From assembly GCA_002729295.1 (NCBI GenBank), contig PBTU01000164.1, positions 1 through 30,583 on the forward strand: a stretch of 30,583 nucleotides of DNA, in the 5' to 3' direction. A program made the position numbers and the translations under genes. Below are positions 6,550-14,170 of this stretch, piece by piece. Below the pieces are notes generated by a model that did not search any database, was not told where the DNA came from, and saw only the letters and a program-made list of their open reading frames with translations. This stretch comes from Verrucomicrobiales bacterium. Lineage in GTDB: Bacteria > Verrucomicrobiota > Verrucomicrobiia > Verrucomicrobiales > Akkermansiaceae. Numbering within the stretch: the first letter of the stretch is position 1; each line of letters begins with the position of its first letter.

Positions 6550-9477
6550 ATGAAATCTCTCCTCGCCTTTTTACTCAGCAGCTTCCTGCTCTATTCCCAA
6601 GACAAGCCAAACGTCATCGTCGTCTTCATCGATGACATGGGCTACTCCGACTTCTCCTGCTTTGGTGGCACGGTGAAAACCCAGCACATCGACCGCCTCG
6701 CGTCGGAGGGAATCAAGTTCACCAATTTCTACGTCAACTCTCCCATTTGCTCACCCTCGCGCGTCGCGCTCACCACGGGGCAATACCCGCATCGCTATCG
6801 CATCACTTCCTATCTCAACAATCGTCGTGATAATAATAAGCGTGGCATGGCCCAGTGGCTTGATCCCCAGGCACCTACTCTGGCCAAACAGCTCAAAGCC
6901 CACGGCTACGCCACCGGCCACTTCGGCAAATGGCATATGGGTGGGCAACGCGACGTCGCAGATGCTCCAACCATCCCATCCTATGGCTTTGATGAATCAC
7001 TCACCAATTTTGAGGGAATTGGCCCCAAACTTCTTCCGCTCACCATGAAACCCAACCCCAAGGGTGGTGACCCCATCACGGGACGAATCTGGGCCGATGC
7101 CGAACGACTTGGTGCAGGGTTCAAGTGGATGCAGCGTTCCGAAATCACTACCGGCTTCGTTGAGGAAGCGCTCAAGTTCATCGATAAATCACAGATTGAA
7201 GAAAAGCCCTTCTTCATCAATCTCTGGCCTGACGATGTCCACGGTCCATTCTGGCCGCCACTCGACAAATGGGGCGGCAGCAAACGCGCACTCTACAATG
7301 GCGTCCTCGACTCCATGGACGATCAACTCGCTCGCCTCTTCGACCGTGTTCGCAACGACCCTAAGCTCCGCGACAACACGATCATCACCGTTTGCTCCGA
7401 CAACGGCCACGAGCCCGGTGCCGGCACCTCCCGTCCCTTCCGCGGAGCAAAAACATGGATGTATGAAGGCGGTATTCGCTCTCCCCTCGTCGTTTGGGCT
7501 CCCGGACTCATGCCCATAGAAAAAATAGGCAGCACCAACGACAGTTCCGTCTTCAGCGCCATCGATCTCAACCGCTCGCTTTACCAGATTACCAGAACCA
7601 AGCCCTCCCAAGATCTCGACGGCGAAGACGTCTCGCAAACGCTCGTTGGAAAATCCACCGCCTCCCGAAAAGCTCCCATCTTTTGGCGGCGTCCTCCCGA
7701 CCGCCCTGGCTTTGGCCATGGGTTCCAGGAAGATAACCCCGATCTCGCCGTTCGCGAGGGCAAGTGGAAATACCTCGTCAACCACGACGGCTCCACTCCA
7801 CAACTCTACGACCTCCCCGCCGATCCCGGTGAGTCAAAAAACCTCGCCGGAAAACATCCTAAAGTTGTCGCCCGACTCGACCAGGCCCTGCGAGCTTGGA
7901 ACAAGCAGATGCCCGTCGACGGCAGCCACCCCGACTACGCCAAAGTCGGCGCGCTCCCGGACAATCAATTTGTCAACCCCATCGGTGAGGGAGCTGATCC
8001 CTGGGTCATTCGTGACCCCAACAACGAACGTTATCTCTGGTGTTTTTCCGACGGCAATCGCGGCATCTCAATTCACACAAGCAAGAACCTGACCTCCTTC
8101 GGTCAAAAACATCTCGTCTGGAAAGCTCCGGAATCCGGCCCCTACTCCAAAGAAGTCTGGGCGCCTGAACTCCATTATCTCAACGAGCGATGGTACATTT
8201 ACTTCGCCGCCTCCGATGGACAAAACAAGAATCACCTCGCCTACGCCTTGAAATCAAAAACCAAAGATCCCCTTGGCGAATACGATCTCCACGGACCTTT
8301 CCAAACCGGCGACACCAAGGAACAAAACCTCTGGGCCATCGACATGACTCCGCTCCAACACAAAGGCAAACTCTACGCGCTCTGGTCTGGCTGGGACGGT
8401 CCTGAGACCGACCGCCAGTTTCTCTACATCGCCGAGATGGCCTCGCCCACCAAGCTCGCCGGTAAACGCGTGCGAATTTGCGACAACCTCGATTATCCAT
8501 GGGAGAAAACCGAAGGCGGCGCAAGCGGCCGCGGCCTGAATGAAGGGCCACAGATCCTCAAGAATGGTAAACATACCTATCTCATCTATTCCTGCGGCGC
8601 TTCCTGGTTGCCTAGCTATAAACTCGGCCAACTCGAACTCACCGGCGACGATCCGCTCGATCCCGCATCTTGGAGAAAACGCAAAGGGAGTATCTTCCAA
8701 TCATCCAAGGAAACCTTCGGCGTCGGTCATTCCTGTTTCGTCAAGTCACCAGATGGATCTGAATGGTGGCACATCTTCCACGCCAAGCGCGATCCCAAAC
8801 CCGGCTGGCGACGCGCGATCTTTGTCCAACCCTTCAAGTTTCACCGGGACGGACGCCCCCTCTTCGGGAGACCATTCCCATCAGGCCAAGTTCACCCCCG
8901 GCCAGCCGGAGAGAAAACGTCACAACTCAATCCGCCCTACCACTCCGACCTTAGTTCCGATCACTCTCTCTACGGCCACCACCAGTTCTACCAAGTCACC
9001 GATGATGGCCTTCGCTTAGGATCCTCACAAAGCAAACTCATCAACGACTACCGTTCCGGAGAAAAAATCGTCTTCCACGATCAAGCGCCCCAAGACTTCA
9101 CCGCCTCCGTCACTCTTGACTTCCATAACAATCGCAAGGGCCGTGGTGCTGGCCTCCTCTTCCGCGTCACCGCCCCATCCGTCGGATACGATGCCCACCG
9201 CGGTTACTTCGTCGGCGTCAAACCCAGCCAAAATTCCGTCCTCCTCGGAAAAATGGACGGCTCCGGCTGGAAGGAGCTGAGACGGATCACTCTCCCCATC
9301 GAGGTTTCAAAAAAACACCAACTTAGCGTCACTGGTATCGGGCCTGAATTCACGATCTCTCTCAACGGAAGCCAACTCCTCACTCACACCGATAGAGACT
9401 ACCAAAAAGGAACCATCGGACTCCGCGTCGTCGACATCCCCACGACTTTTTCAGATTTGAAAATCACGAAGCCATGA
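6550..9477 (+). CDS. Trimodular S1 sulfatase - GH43-type glycosidase - lectin-like fusion protein
   Basis: The product has 975 residues. The ATG at 6550 opens a signal peptide (MKSLLAFLLSSFLLYSQ); the frame extends upstream but its longer N-terminus is not signal-like. Residues about 18-455 form an S1 sulfatase: Asp28-Asp29, formylglycine motif CSPSR at 67-71, GKWHMGG at 126-132, SDNGHEPG at 283-290 and Lys301. Residues about 475-785 match a GH43-type five-bladed propeller. They show GADPWVIRDP with Asp483 as candidate base, WAPELHY at 537-543, AIDMTPL with Asp598 as candidate pKa modulator, and LNEGPQIL with Glu665 as candidate acid. Residues about 800-973 form a beta-sandwich resembling LamG or DUF1080 modules. 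Both catalytic sets look intact, so I infer coupled desulfation and removal of a pentose or similar sugar from one polysaccharide. The 3' end overlaps the convergent oxidoreductase by 14 bases. Confidence 0.88.
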   Translation: MKSLLAFLLSSFLLYSQDKPNVIVVFIDDMGYSDFSCFGGTVKTQHIDRLASEGIKFTNFYVNSPICSPSRVALTTGQYPHRYRITSYLNNRRDNNKRGMAQWLDPQAPTLAKQLKAHGYATGHFGKWHMGGQRDVADAPTIPSYGFDESLTNFEGIGPKLLPLTMKPNPKGGDPITGRIWADAERLGAGFKWMQRSEITTGFVEEALKFIDKSQIEEKPFFINLWPDDVHGPFWPPLDKWGGSKRALYNGVLDSMDDQLARLFDRVRNDPKLRDNTIITVCSDNGHEPGAGTSRPFRGAKTWMYEGGIRSPLVVWAPGLMPIEKIGSTNDSSVFSAIDLNRSLYQITRTKPSQDLDGEDVSQTLVGKSTASRKAPIFWRRPPDRPGFGHGFQEDNPDLAVREGKWKYLVNHDGSTPQLYDLPADPGESKNLAGKHPKVVARLDQALRAWNKQMPVDGSHPDYAKVGALPDNQFVNPIGEGADPWVIRDPNNERYLWCFSDGNRGISIHTSKNLTSFGQKHLVWKAPESGPYSKEVWAPELHYLNERWYIYFAASDGQNKNHLAYALKSKTKDPLGEYDLHGPFQTGDTKEQNLWAIDMTPLQHKGKLYALWSGWDGPETDRQFLYIAEMASPTKLAGKRVRICDNLDYPWEKTEGGASGRGLNEGPQILKNGKHTYLIYSCGASWLPSYKLGQLELTGDDPLDPASWRKRKGSIFQSSKETFGVGHSCFVKSPDGSEWWHIFHAKRDPKPGWRRAIFVQPFKFHRDGRPLFGRPFPSGQVHPRPAGEKTSQLNPPYHSDLSSDHSLYGHHQFYQVTDDGLRLGSSQSKLINDYRSGEKIVFHDQAPQDFTASVTLDFHNNRKGRGAGLLFRVTAPSVGYDAHRGYFVGVKPSQNSVLLGKMDGSGWKELRRITLPIEVSKKHQLSVTGIGPEFTISLNGSQLLTHTDRDYQKGTIGLRVVDIPTTFSDLKITKP

Positions 9478-10378
9478 TCATCTCCGTGATCTTAAAGGCA
9501 ATAGCAAGGGCATCTGTTCCCTGTTGGCCGGTCACCGCCGGAGTCTTGCCATCCCGCACGCTTTCGACAAAGGCCGAGAGTTCCAACTTGAGCGGTTCGT
9601 CTTTCTCAACTTCAACTGGCGCTTTCCTGATCTCCCCGCCTTCCTTCCAATACATTTCCCCGGCTTGCTCCTGATAATCGAGCGAAAGATAGCCATCGTC
9701 CTGGAAGACTCGAATTTTACGAAGTCGTTCCGGACTAATTCTACTCGCCGTGACATTGGCGACACAGCCATTCTCAAATCTCAGGCGGGCATTGGCAATG
9801 TCCTCGCTTTTCATGAGCACAGGCACTCCAACCGCATCGATGCTTGCCACCGGCGACTTGACCAGATGGAGAATGATTTCCAAATCGTGAATCATGAGAT
9901 CCAAGACCACCCCAATATCAACGCTCCGGTTCGGGAAGGGCGAGAGACGGTGAGCCTCGATAAACTTGGGTTGATGCAGTTTGGCCTCCAGCTCCCGCAT
10001 CACTGGATTGAAGCGCTCGATATGTCCGACTTGCAGAATGCGATCGAATTCCCCGGCCAATTTCACCAATTCCTGGGCCTCCTCCACATTGGGCGCGATC
10101 GGTTTTTCCATCAAAACGTGAACTCCCCGCCTCATTAATTCACCCCCAACAGACAGATGAGCCACCGTCGGCACGGCGACGCTCGCCAAATCACAGGCTT
10201 CGGCCAGCGCCTCCAGAGAATCCACCGCTTCAGCCCCAAATTCCTCTGCAATCGCTCTAGCACGCTCCAAATCAGCATCGTAGACCGCTTCCAACTCGGC
10301 TTCTTCAATCAAAGAGTAGCATCTGGCGTGATTTCTTCCCATTGATCCAGCCCCGGCAACTCCCGCTCGCAATTTCAT
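9464..10378 (-). CDS. Gfo/Idh/MocA-family NAD(P)-dependent oxidoreductase
   Basis: The product has 304 residues from the ATG at 10378, which is preceded by a good Shine-Dalgarno sequence (GAGGAA about 8 bases upstream); a longer frame from 10462 adds an unconserved extension. The N-terminal Rossmann fold has GVAGAGSMGRNH. The conserved EKP of the family lies in LMEKPIAPN, followed by VGHIERFNP and the DIGVVLDLMIHDLEI helix with the usual Asp/His pair. The VGHIERFNP and LMIHDLEI pattern resembles members such as GnnA (UDP-GlcNAc 3-dehydrogenase, used in making 2,3-diamino lipid A). No gnnB or lpx gene is adjacent, so that role is only a possibility. There is no signal peptide, so it is cytoplasmic. 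It diverges from the ABC cassette across 135 bases. Confidence 0.85.
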   Translation of the reverse strand: MKLRAGVAGAGSMGRNHARCYSLIEEAELEAVYDADLERARAIAEEFGAEAVDSLEALAEACDLASVAVPTVAHLSVGGELMRRGVHVLMEKPIAPNVEEAQELVKLAGEFDRILQVGHIERFNPVMRELEAKLHQPKFIEAHRLSPFPNRSVDIGVVLDLMIHDLEIILHLVKSPVASIDAVGVPVLMKSEDIANARLRFENGCVANVTASRISPERLRKIRVFQDDGYLSLDYQEQAGEMYWKEGGEIRKAPVEVEKDEPLKLELSAFVESVRDGKTPAVTGQQGTDALAIAFKITEMIMAS

Positions 10379-10513
10379 ACTCGATTCCTCGCAGATTAGC
10401 CCCACGTTGCCAATCAACTTTCGACTTGAAAAATTTGTGGAAGAAACAAGATTCCCCAACAACCTCCAGCGGCACGACGCTTACATCGTGAATACAAACC
10501 CAAAAACTCAACA
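10379..10513. promoter_or_regulatory. Divergent intergenic region upstream of oxidoreductase and ABC cassette
   Basis: This spacer lies between two divergent starts and must hold the promoter of the four-gene ABC operon as well as that of the oxidoreductase. A plus-strand TTGAAA near 10425 is a possible -35 element, but no good -10 follows at normal spacing. The GAGGAA ribosome-binding site of the oxidoreductase lies at its left edge on the minus strand. Confidence 0.3.
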
Positions 10514-11239
10514 ATGATCGAAGTAAAAGGTCTCACAAAAAAATTCGGCCACAAAGTTGCCGTCGATAACCTCTCCTTCTCGGTGCAGAAGGGTGAAGTT
10601 CTTGGCTTCCTCGGGCCCAACGGAGCAGGAAAATCGACGACGATGCGCATGGTCACTGGTTTCCTACCTGTCACTGCCGGCGATATCGAAATCTGCGGAA
10701 TCTCCATGATCGGCAACCCAACCGAGGCCAAGCGTAGGATCGGCTACCTTCCAGAGTCCGCTCCTCTTTACAACGATATGACAGTTAGGGGCTTCCTGAA
10801 GTTCTGCGCTTCCATGCAGGGTCTAAGAGGAGCCGCGAGAACTGCCGCTGTCGATGAAGCCATCGAAACCTGCTTTCTCGAGAGCGTCGCCAGCCAGTCC
10901 ATCGACACCCTCTCCAAGGGGTATCGTCACCGGACCTGCCTCGCGCAATCCCTTCTCCACAACCCCGAAGTCCTCGTTCTCGACGAACCGACCGACGGAC
11001 TCGATCCCAACCAGAAATTCGAAGTGCGCAAGTTAATCAAGCGTCTTGGAAAAGATCGCGCCATTCTTTTTTCCACTCACATTTTGGAAGAAGTCTCCGC
11101 CGCCTGCACCCGCGCGGTCATTGTTGACCAGGGAAGCATCGTTGCCGACGGCACTCCTGATGAATTGGAAAAACAAGGCGGAGGTTCCCTTTCGGAGCTC
11201 TTCCGCAAAGTCACCAGTCAGGAATCACCTGCGGCTTAA
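10514..11239 (+). CDS. ABC transporter ATP-binding protein, GldA-like
   Basis: The product has 241 residues and is a complete ABC ATPase. Walker A is GPNGAGKS (34-41), the signature is LSKGYRHR (133-140) in place of LSGGQ, Walker B and the catalytic Glu are VLVLDEP (153-159), the D-loop region is DGLDPNQ and the H-loop is STHI with His189. The LSKGYR signature is typical of the GldA/NosF group of ABC-2-type exporters. It is the first gene of a cassette with a permease 22 bases downstream, then a GldG-like protein and a DUF4340 protein. In Bacteroidota, GldA/F/G are linked to gliding, but the same set occurs in non-gliding PVC bacteria, so the cargo is unknown. It should act on the cytoplasmic face of the inner membrane. 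Confidence 0.92.
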   Translation: MIEVKGLTKKFGHKVAVDNLSFSVQKGEVLGFLGPNGAGKSTTMRMVTGFLPVTAGDIEICGISMIGNPTEAKRRIGYLPESAPLYNDMTVRGFLKFCASMQGLRGAARTAAVDEAIETCFLESVASQSIDTLSKGYRHRTCLAQSLLHNPEVLVLDEPTDGLDPNQKFEVRKLIKRLGKDRAILFSTHILEEVSAACTRAVIVDQGSIVADGTPDELEKQGGGSLSELFRKVTSQESPAA

Positions 11240-11261
11240 TTCACAACTTAACAATCTTACT

Positions 11262-11993
11262 ATGAACACCTGGACTATTTTTAAGCGTGAGCTGACAAGC
11301 TACTTTACCCAGCTCACTGCCTACGCCGTTATTGTTATCTTCGGACTTCTCTCCGTTGGTTTGGCATTCACCTTCGGAAGCTTTTGGCGTTATGAAGACG
11401 CCAGCCTCAGTTATTCTTTCTTCTGGTGGCATCCCCTCCTCCTCATGATCCTCGCTCCCGCCGTGACGATGCGTCTCTGGTCGGATGAGCACCGCACGGG
11501 CACCATCGAACTCCTCGGAACCATGCCCGTTTCCATGGGCAGCGCCATTCTCGGTAAGTTCTTCGCCTCGGCTTTCGTCTGGCTCCTCGCATTAGCTCTT
11601 ACCTTCCCAATCGTCGTTTCCGTCAACTGGCTGGGCGATCCCGATAACTGGACGATCTTCTCCGGCTATTTGGGCAGCTTCATCGTATGCTGCACCTTCC
11701 TTGCCATCAGCTCCCTGGTCTCCGCTTTTACCCGTGACCAGGTTGTGGCACTCATCGTTTCAGTGGCGATCTGCTTTATTCTCACTTTTTGCGGCATTGA
11801 TCCCGTCATCAATGAAGTCCGGCGCTCCGGTTCCGCCGAGACTGTCAATCTGCTCTCGACTCTTGGGGTCTACTCTCACTTCCTCGACGCCACCCGTGGC
11901 CTCATTCGCCTGCCAAGTTTGATTTACTTCATCGGATTGATCTCGGTCTGCCTGGTTGGCACCAACCTCGTTCTGAAATCACAGCGTGCTTAA
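11262..11993 (+). CDS. ABC-2-type permease, GldF-like
   Basis: The product has 244 residues from the ATG at 11262, which gives the usual MNTWTIFKREL start of the family: a short amphipathic helix, then the first membrane helix. The frame stays open upstream, but that part overlaps the end of the ATPase gene and is not permease-like. About six hydrophobic helices are visible, including TAYAVIVIFGLLSVGLAF, HPLLLMILAPAVTMRLW, SAFVWLLALALTFPIVV and the final LIYFIGLISVCLVGTNLVL. The RLWSDEHRTGTIELLGTMPVS segment is diagnostic of the GldF/NosY-type membrane subunit. It pairs with the GldA-like ATPase immediately upstream and precedes the GldG-like gene by 24 bases. Confidence 0.9.
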   Translation: MNTWTIFKRELTSYFTQLTAYAVIVIFGLLSVGLAFTFGSFWRYEDASLSYSFFWWHPLLLMILAPAVTMRLWSDEHRTGTIELLGTMPVSMGSAILGKFFASAFVWLLALALTFPIVVSVNWLGDPDNWTIFSGYLGSFIVCCTFLAISSLVSAFTRDQVVALIVSVAICFILTFCGIDPVINEVRRSGSAETVNLLSTLGVYSHFLDATRGLIRLPSLIYFIGLISVCLVGTNLVLKSQRA

Positions 11994-12017
11994 TTCTTCT
12001 TACTTAATATTAGACCA

Positions 12018-14129
12018 ATGAAAGCTCTCAAACCCGCTCTCCTCGCCATCGCCGGCATCGGACTTCTCCTGCTCCTTCTTTCCTTTGCAATCGAATCCCT
12101 CGAATTAATCCGTTGGACTGCGCTCGTCGTCGGACTGGCAGCCTTTTCCATGCATACGGAAAATCGCATCGCCCGGGCAGCCGTCGGCACTGCCGTGCTC
12201 GCCGCCCTTGTCTTCTTCTTCACCGAAATTGTTAGTGATACCGGCATCGGCCGGAAAAATATCGACCTCACCGAAGATGACCGCTTCACCCTCACCGAGG
12301 GAACCAAGTCAATCCTCGCCGAACTCGAAGACCCCGTCACGATCAACTACTACGTGACACGGGACATTGAGGGAGCCTCGGCCGATATCAAACGCTACAT
12401 TCCTAGGGTAGATAACTTCCTCGAAGAAATTTCAAGCTTGGCCAAAAATGAAAATATCACGCTGAACTTTATCGATCCGCAGGCAAACACCGATGAGGAA
12501 GACGCCGCCATCGTAGATGAAATTAACATCACACAGGTGAGTGAAACCGGACGCCTCTTTTTCGGAGCCTCCATTAGCTCACTGGATAAAAAGAAAGTCA
12601 TTCCTTTCTTCAACCCGGAAGCCGAAACCCAGCTCGAATACGACATCATCAGCGCCATCGCCGAAGTCACCGTGCGCAATCGCCCGGTTATCGGACTAGT
12701 AACGCCGCTCAACATCAGCACCGGCGGCCAAAGCCGAAAAGGTCAGGCCATCTACAGCGAACTCAAAAACTCCCGTGAACTTGCCGACCTTGGCATGAGT
12801 ATCGTGGAAAACCTCCCCACCATCTACGAAAACAACGAATGGGGCGACGCTCCAAATTACCTCGACCCAGAGCGTATCCCGGTTGTCCTCGTGGTTCACC
12901 CAGCCGGGATCACTCCGGAAGCGGAATTTGCCCTCGACCAATACCTTCTTCGCGGAGGAAACGTGATCGCTTGTGTTGACTCCCTCTCCCTCGCGGCCCA
13001 GCAGACCGCCCAACAACCACAGTTCCCCGGGATGCCTCCCCAGGGTGGCACTCCGACGGTCTCGACCCTGCCCCGGTTGTTTGAGAAGCACGGCATTGTC
13101 ACTAGCGGACCGGAGGTCCTATTCGACCCGAAATTCGCCGCTGATAACCCCTTCTTTTCAGTCTACAACAAGGAGGACATGAGCATTCAGGATGACATCA
13201 CTCTGGCATCCATCCAAAACCTCGTCTTCCTTGCGCCAGGCGCCTTCACTTCCATCGAAGCGAAAGGACTCGAAGTTTCCCGCATCCTGAAAAGCTCGGA
13301 CCGAAGCGGCTTTGTTCCCGACACCAGAGTCAAGGCATCCTTCCAGAATCCTCAAACGCTCACCAAGGGCTTGAGTTCAAAAGACAAAGGCTACGATCTC
13401 GTAGTGCGCCTCAGTGGTGAATTTGAAACCGCCTTCCCCGACGGTAACCCGGCCGACAAAAAAGAGGACGAGGAAGAAAAAGACTCCGACGACAAGAAGG
13501 AGGAAAAAACCGATGGAGAGGAAACAAAGGAACCCAAGACCGAGACTCTCAAAAAGGGCACCGCAACCGGCAACCTCATTCTCGTTGCCGATTCAGACTT
13601 CATCATGGACCGAGTCGCCTACAGCTACCGCCAGGCTCTCACCACTCAGGGAGTGCAACTCCGGGCCGTCCCCCTCTCGGGGAATGGACCGTTTCTCCTC
13701 AACATCGTCGACCAGGCCAACAACTCGGCCTATCTCATCGGAGCGCGGGCCCGCACCCCAGTCATGCGCCCGCTCACCGTTTTCAAGGATCTGGAGGCGG
13801 AATATGAGCAGACCATTGGAAAAAAAGTCAAAGCCATTCAGGAGGAACTCGATGCGGCCAATAAAAAGCTCTCCGAGTTGGTTCAGAAACGAGCCGCCGA
13901 AGGCCGCGCTCGCTTCACTGCTGAAGAAACTAAATTCTATTTCGATGCCCAAAAAGAACGGGCCGCCAAAGAGAAAGAAATGCGGGAAGAACAAAAAGGA
14001 CTTCAATCGGATATCGACGCCATCAAGTCCGGCATCTTCCTTAAATCCCTTCTCATTGTCCCCGGACTCGTCATTTTTGTGGGAATCGGAGTATTCATCT
14101 TTCGCCGCATGAGCACCCAAGCTCGTTAA
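12018..14129 (+). CDS. GldG-like ABC transporter auxiliary protein
   Basis: The product has 703 residues. Hydrophobic helices lie at about 7-25, 31-45 and 54-72, and there is one at the C-terminus (about 676-694) followed by RRM. The periplasmic part opens with DLTEDDRFTLTEGTKSIL (83-100), the hallmark of the GldG / ABC_transp_aux family, followed by a domain resembling those in IFT52/GldG proteins. Residues about 477-514 are a highly charged, acidic/lysine linker (Glu-Asp-Lys repeats). Residues about 593-671 are predicted by eye as a coiled coil ending at the last membrane helix. The protein probably forms the periplasmic partner of the ATPase-permease pair. It is followed 41 bases later by the DUF4340 gene. 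The family's biochemical role is unknown. Confidence 0.88.
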   Translation: MKALKPALLAIAGIGLLLLLLSFAIESLELIRWTALVVGLAAFSMHTENRIARAAVGTAVLAALVFFFTEIVSDTGIGRKNIDLTEDDRFTLTEGTKSILAELEDPVTINYYVTRDIEGASADIKRYIPRVDNFLEEISSLAKNENITLNFIDPQANTDEEDAAIVDEINITQVSETGRLFFGASISSLDKKKVIPFFNPEAETQLEYDIISAIAEVTVRNRPVIGLVTPLNISTGGQSRKGQAIYSELKNSRELADLGMSIVENLPTIYENNEWGDAPNYLDPERIPVVLVVHPAGITPEAEFALDQYLLRGGNVIACVDSLSLAAQQTAQQPQFPGMPPQGGTPTVSTLPRLFEKHGIVTSGPEVLFDPKFAADNPFFSVYNKEDMSIQDDITLASIQNLVFLAPGAFTSIEAKGLEVSRILKSSDRSGFVPDTRVKASFQNPQTLTKGLSSKDKGYDLVVRLSGEFETAFPDGNPADKKEDEEEKDSDDKKEEKTDGEETKEPKTETLKKGTATGNLILVADSDFIMDRVAYSYRQALTTQGVQLRAVPLSGNGPFLLNIVDQANNSAYLIGARARTPVMRPLTVFKDLEAEYEQTIGKKVKAIQEELDAANKKLSELVQKRAAEGRARFTAEETKFYFDAQKERAAKEKEMREEQKGLQSDIDAIKSGIFLKSLLIVPGLVIFVGIGVFIFRRMSTQAR

Positions 14130-14170
14130 TCCACATTCCTTAGTCACTTCAAAACCCAGTCACTAAAACA

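Noticed and set aside
9524..10138. 204-codon plus-strand frame opposite the oxidoreductase
   Set aside because: Antisense to a gene with intact Rossmann and EKP motifs and a good ribosome-binding site.
13414..14112. 232-codon plus-strand frame within the GldG-like gene
   Set aside because: Out-of-frame shadow of a charged, coiled-coil region; the translation is a Ser/Pro/Arg/Lys low-complexity string.
10514..14129. Reading the GldA/F/G-like genes as evidence of gliding motility
   Set aside because: Only the ABC part is present; none of the core gliding or type IX secretion genes are in the window, and such ABC sets occur in non-gliding bacteria.
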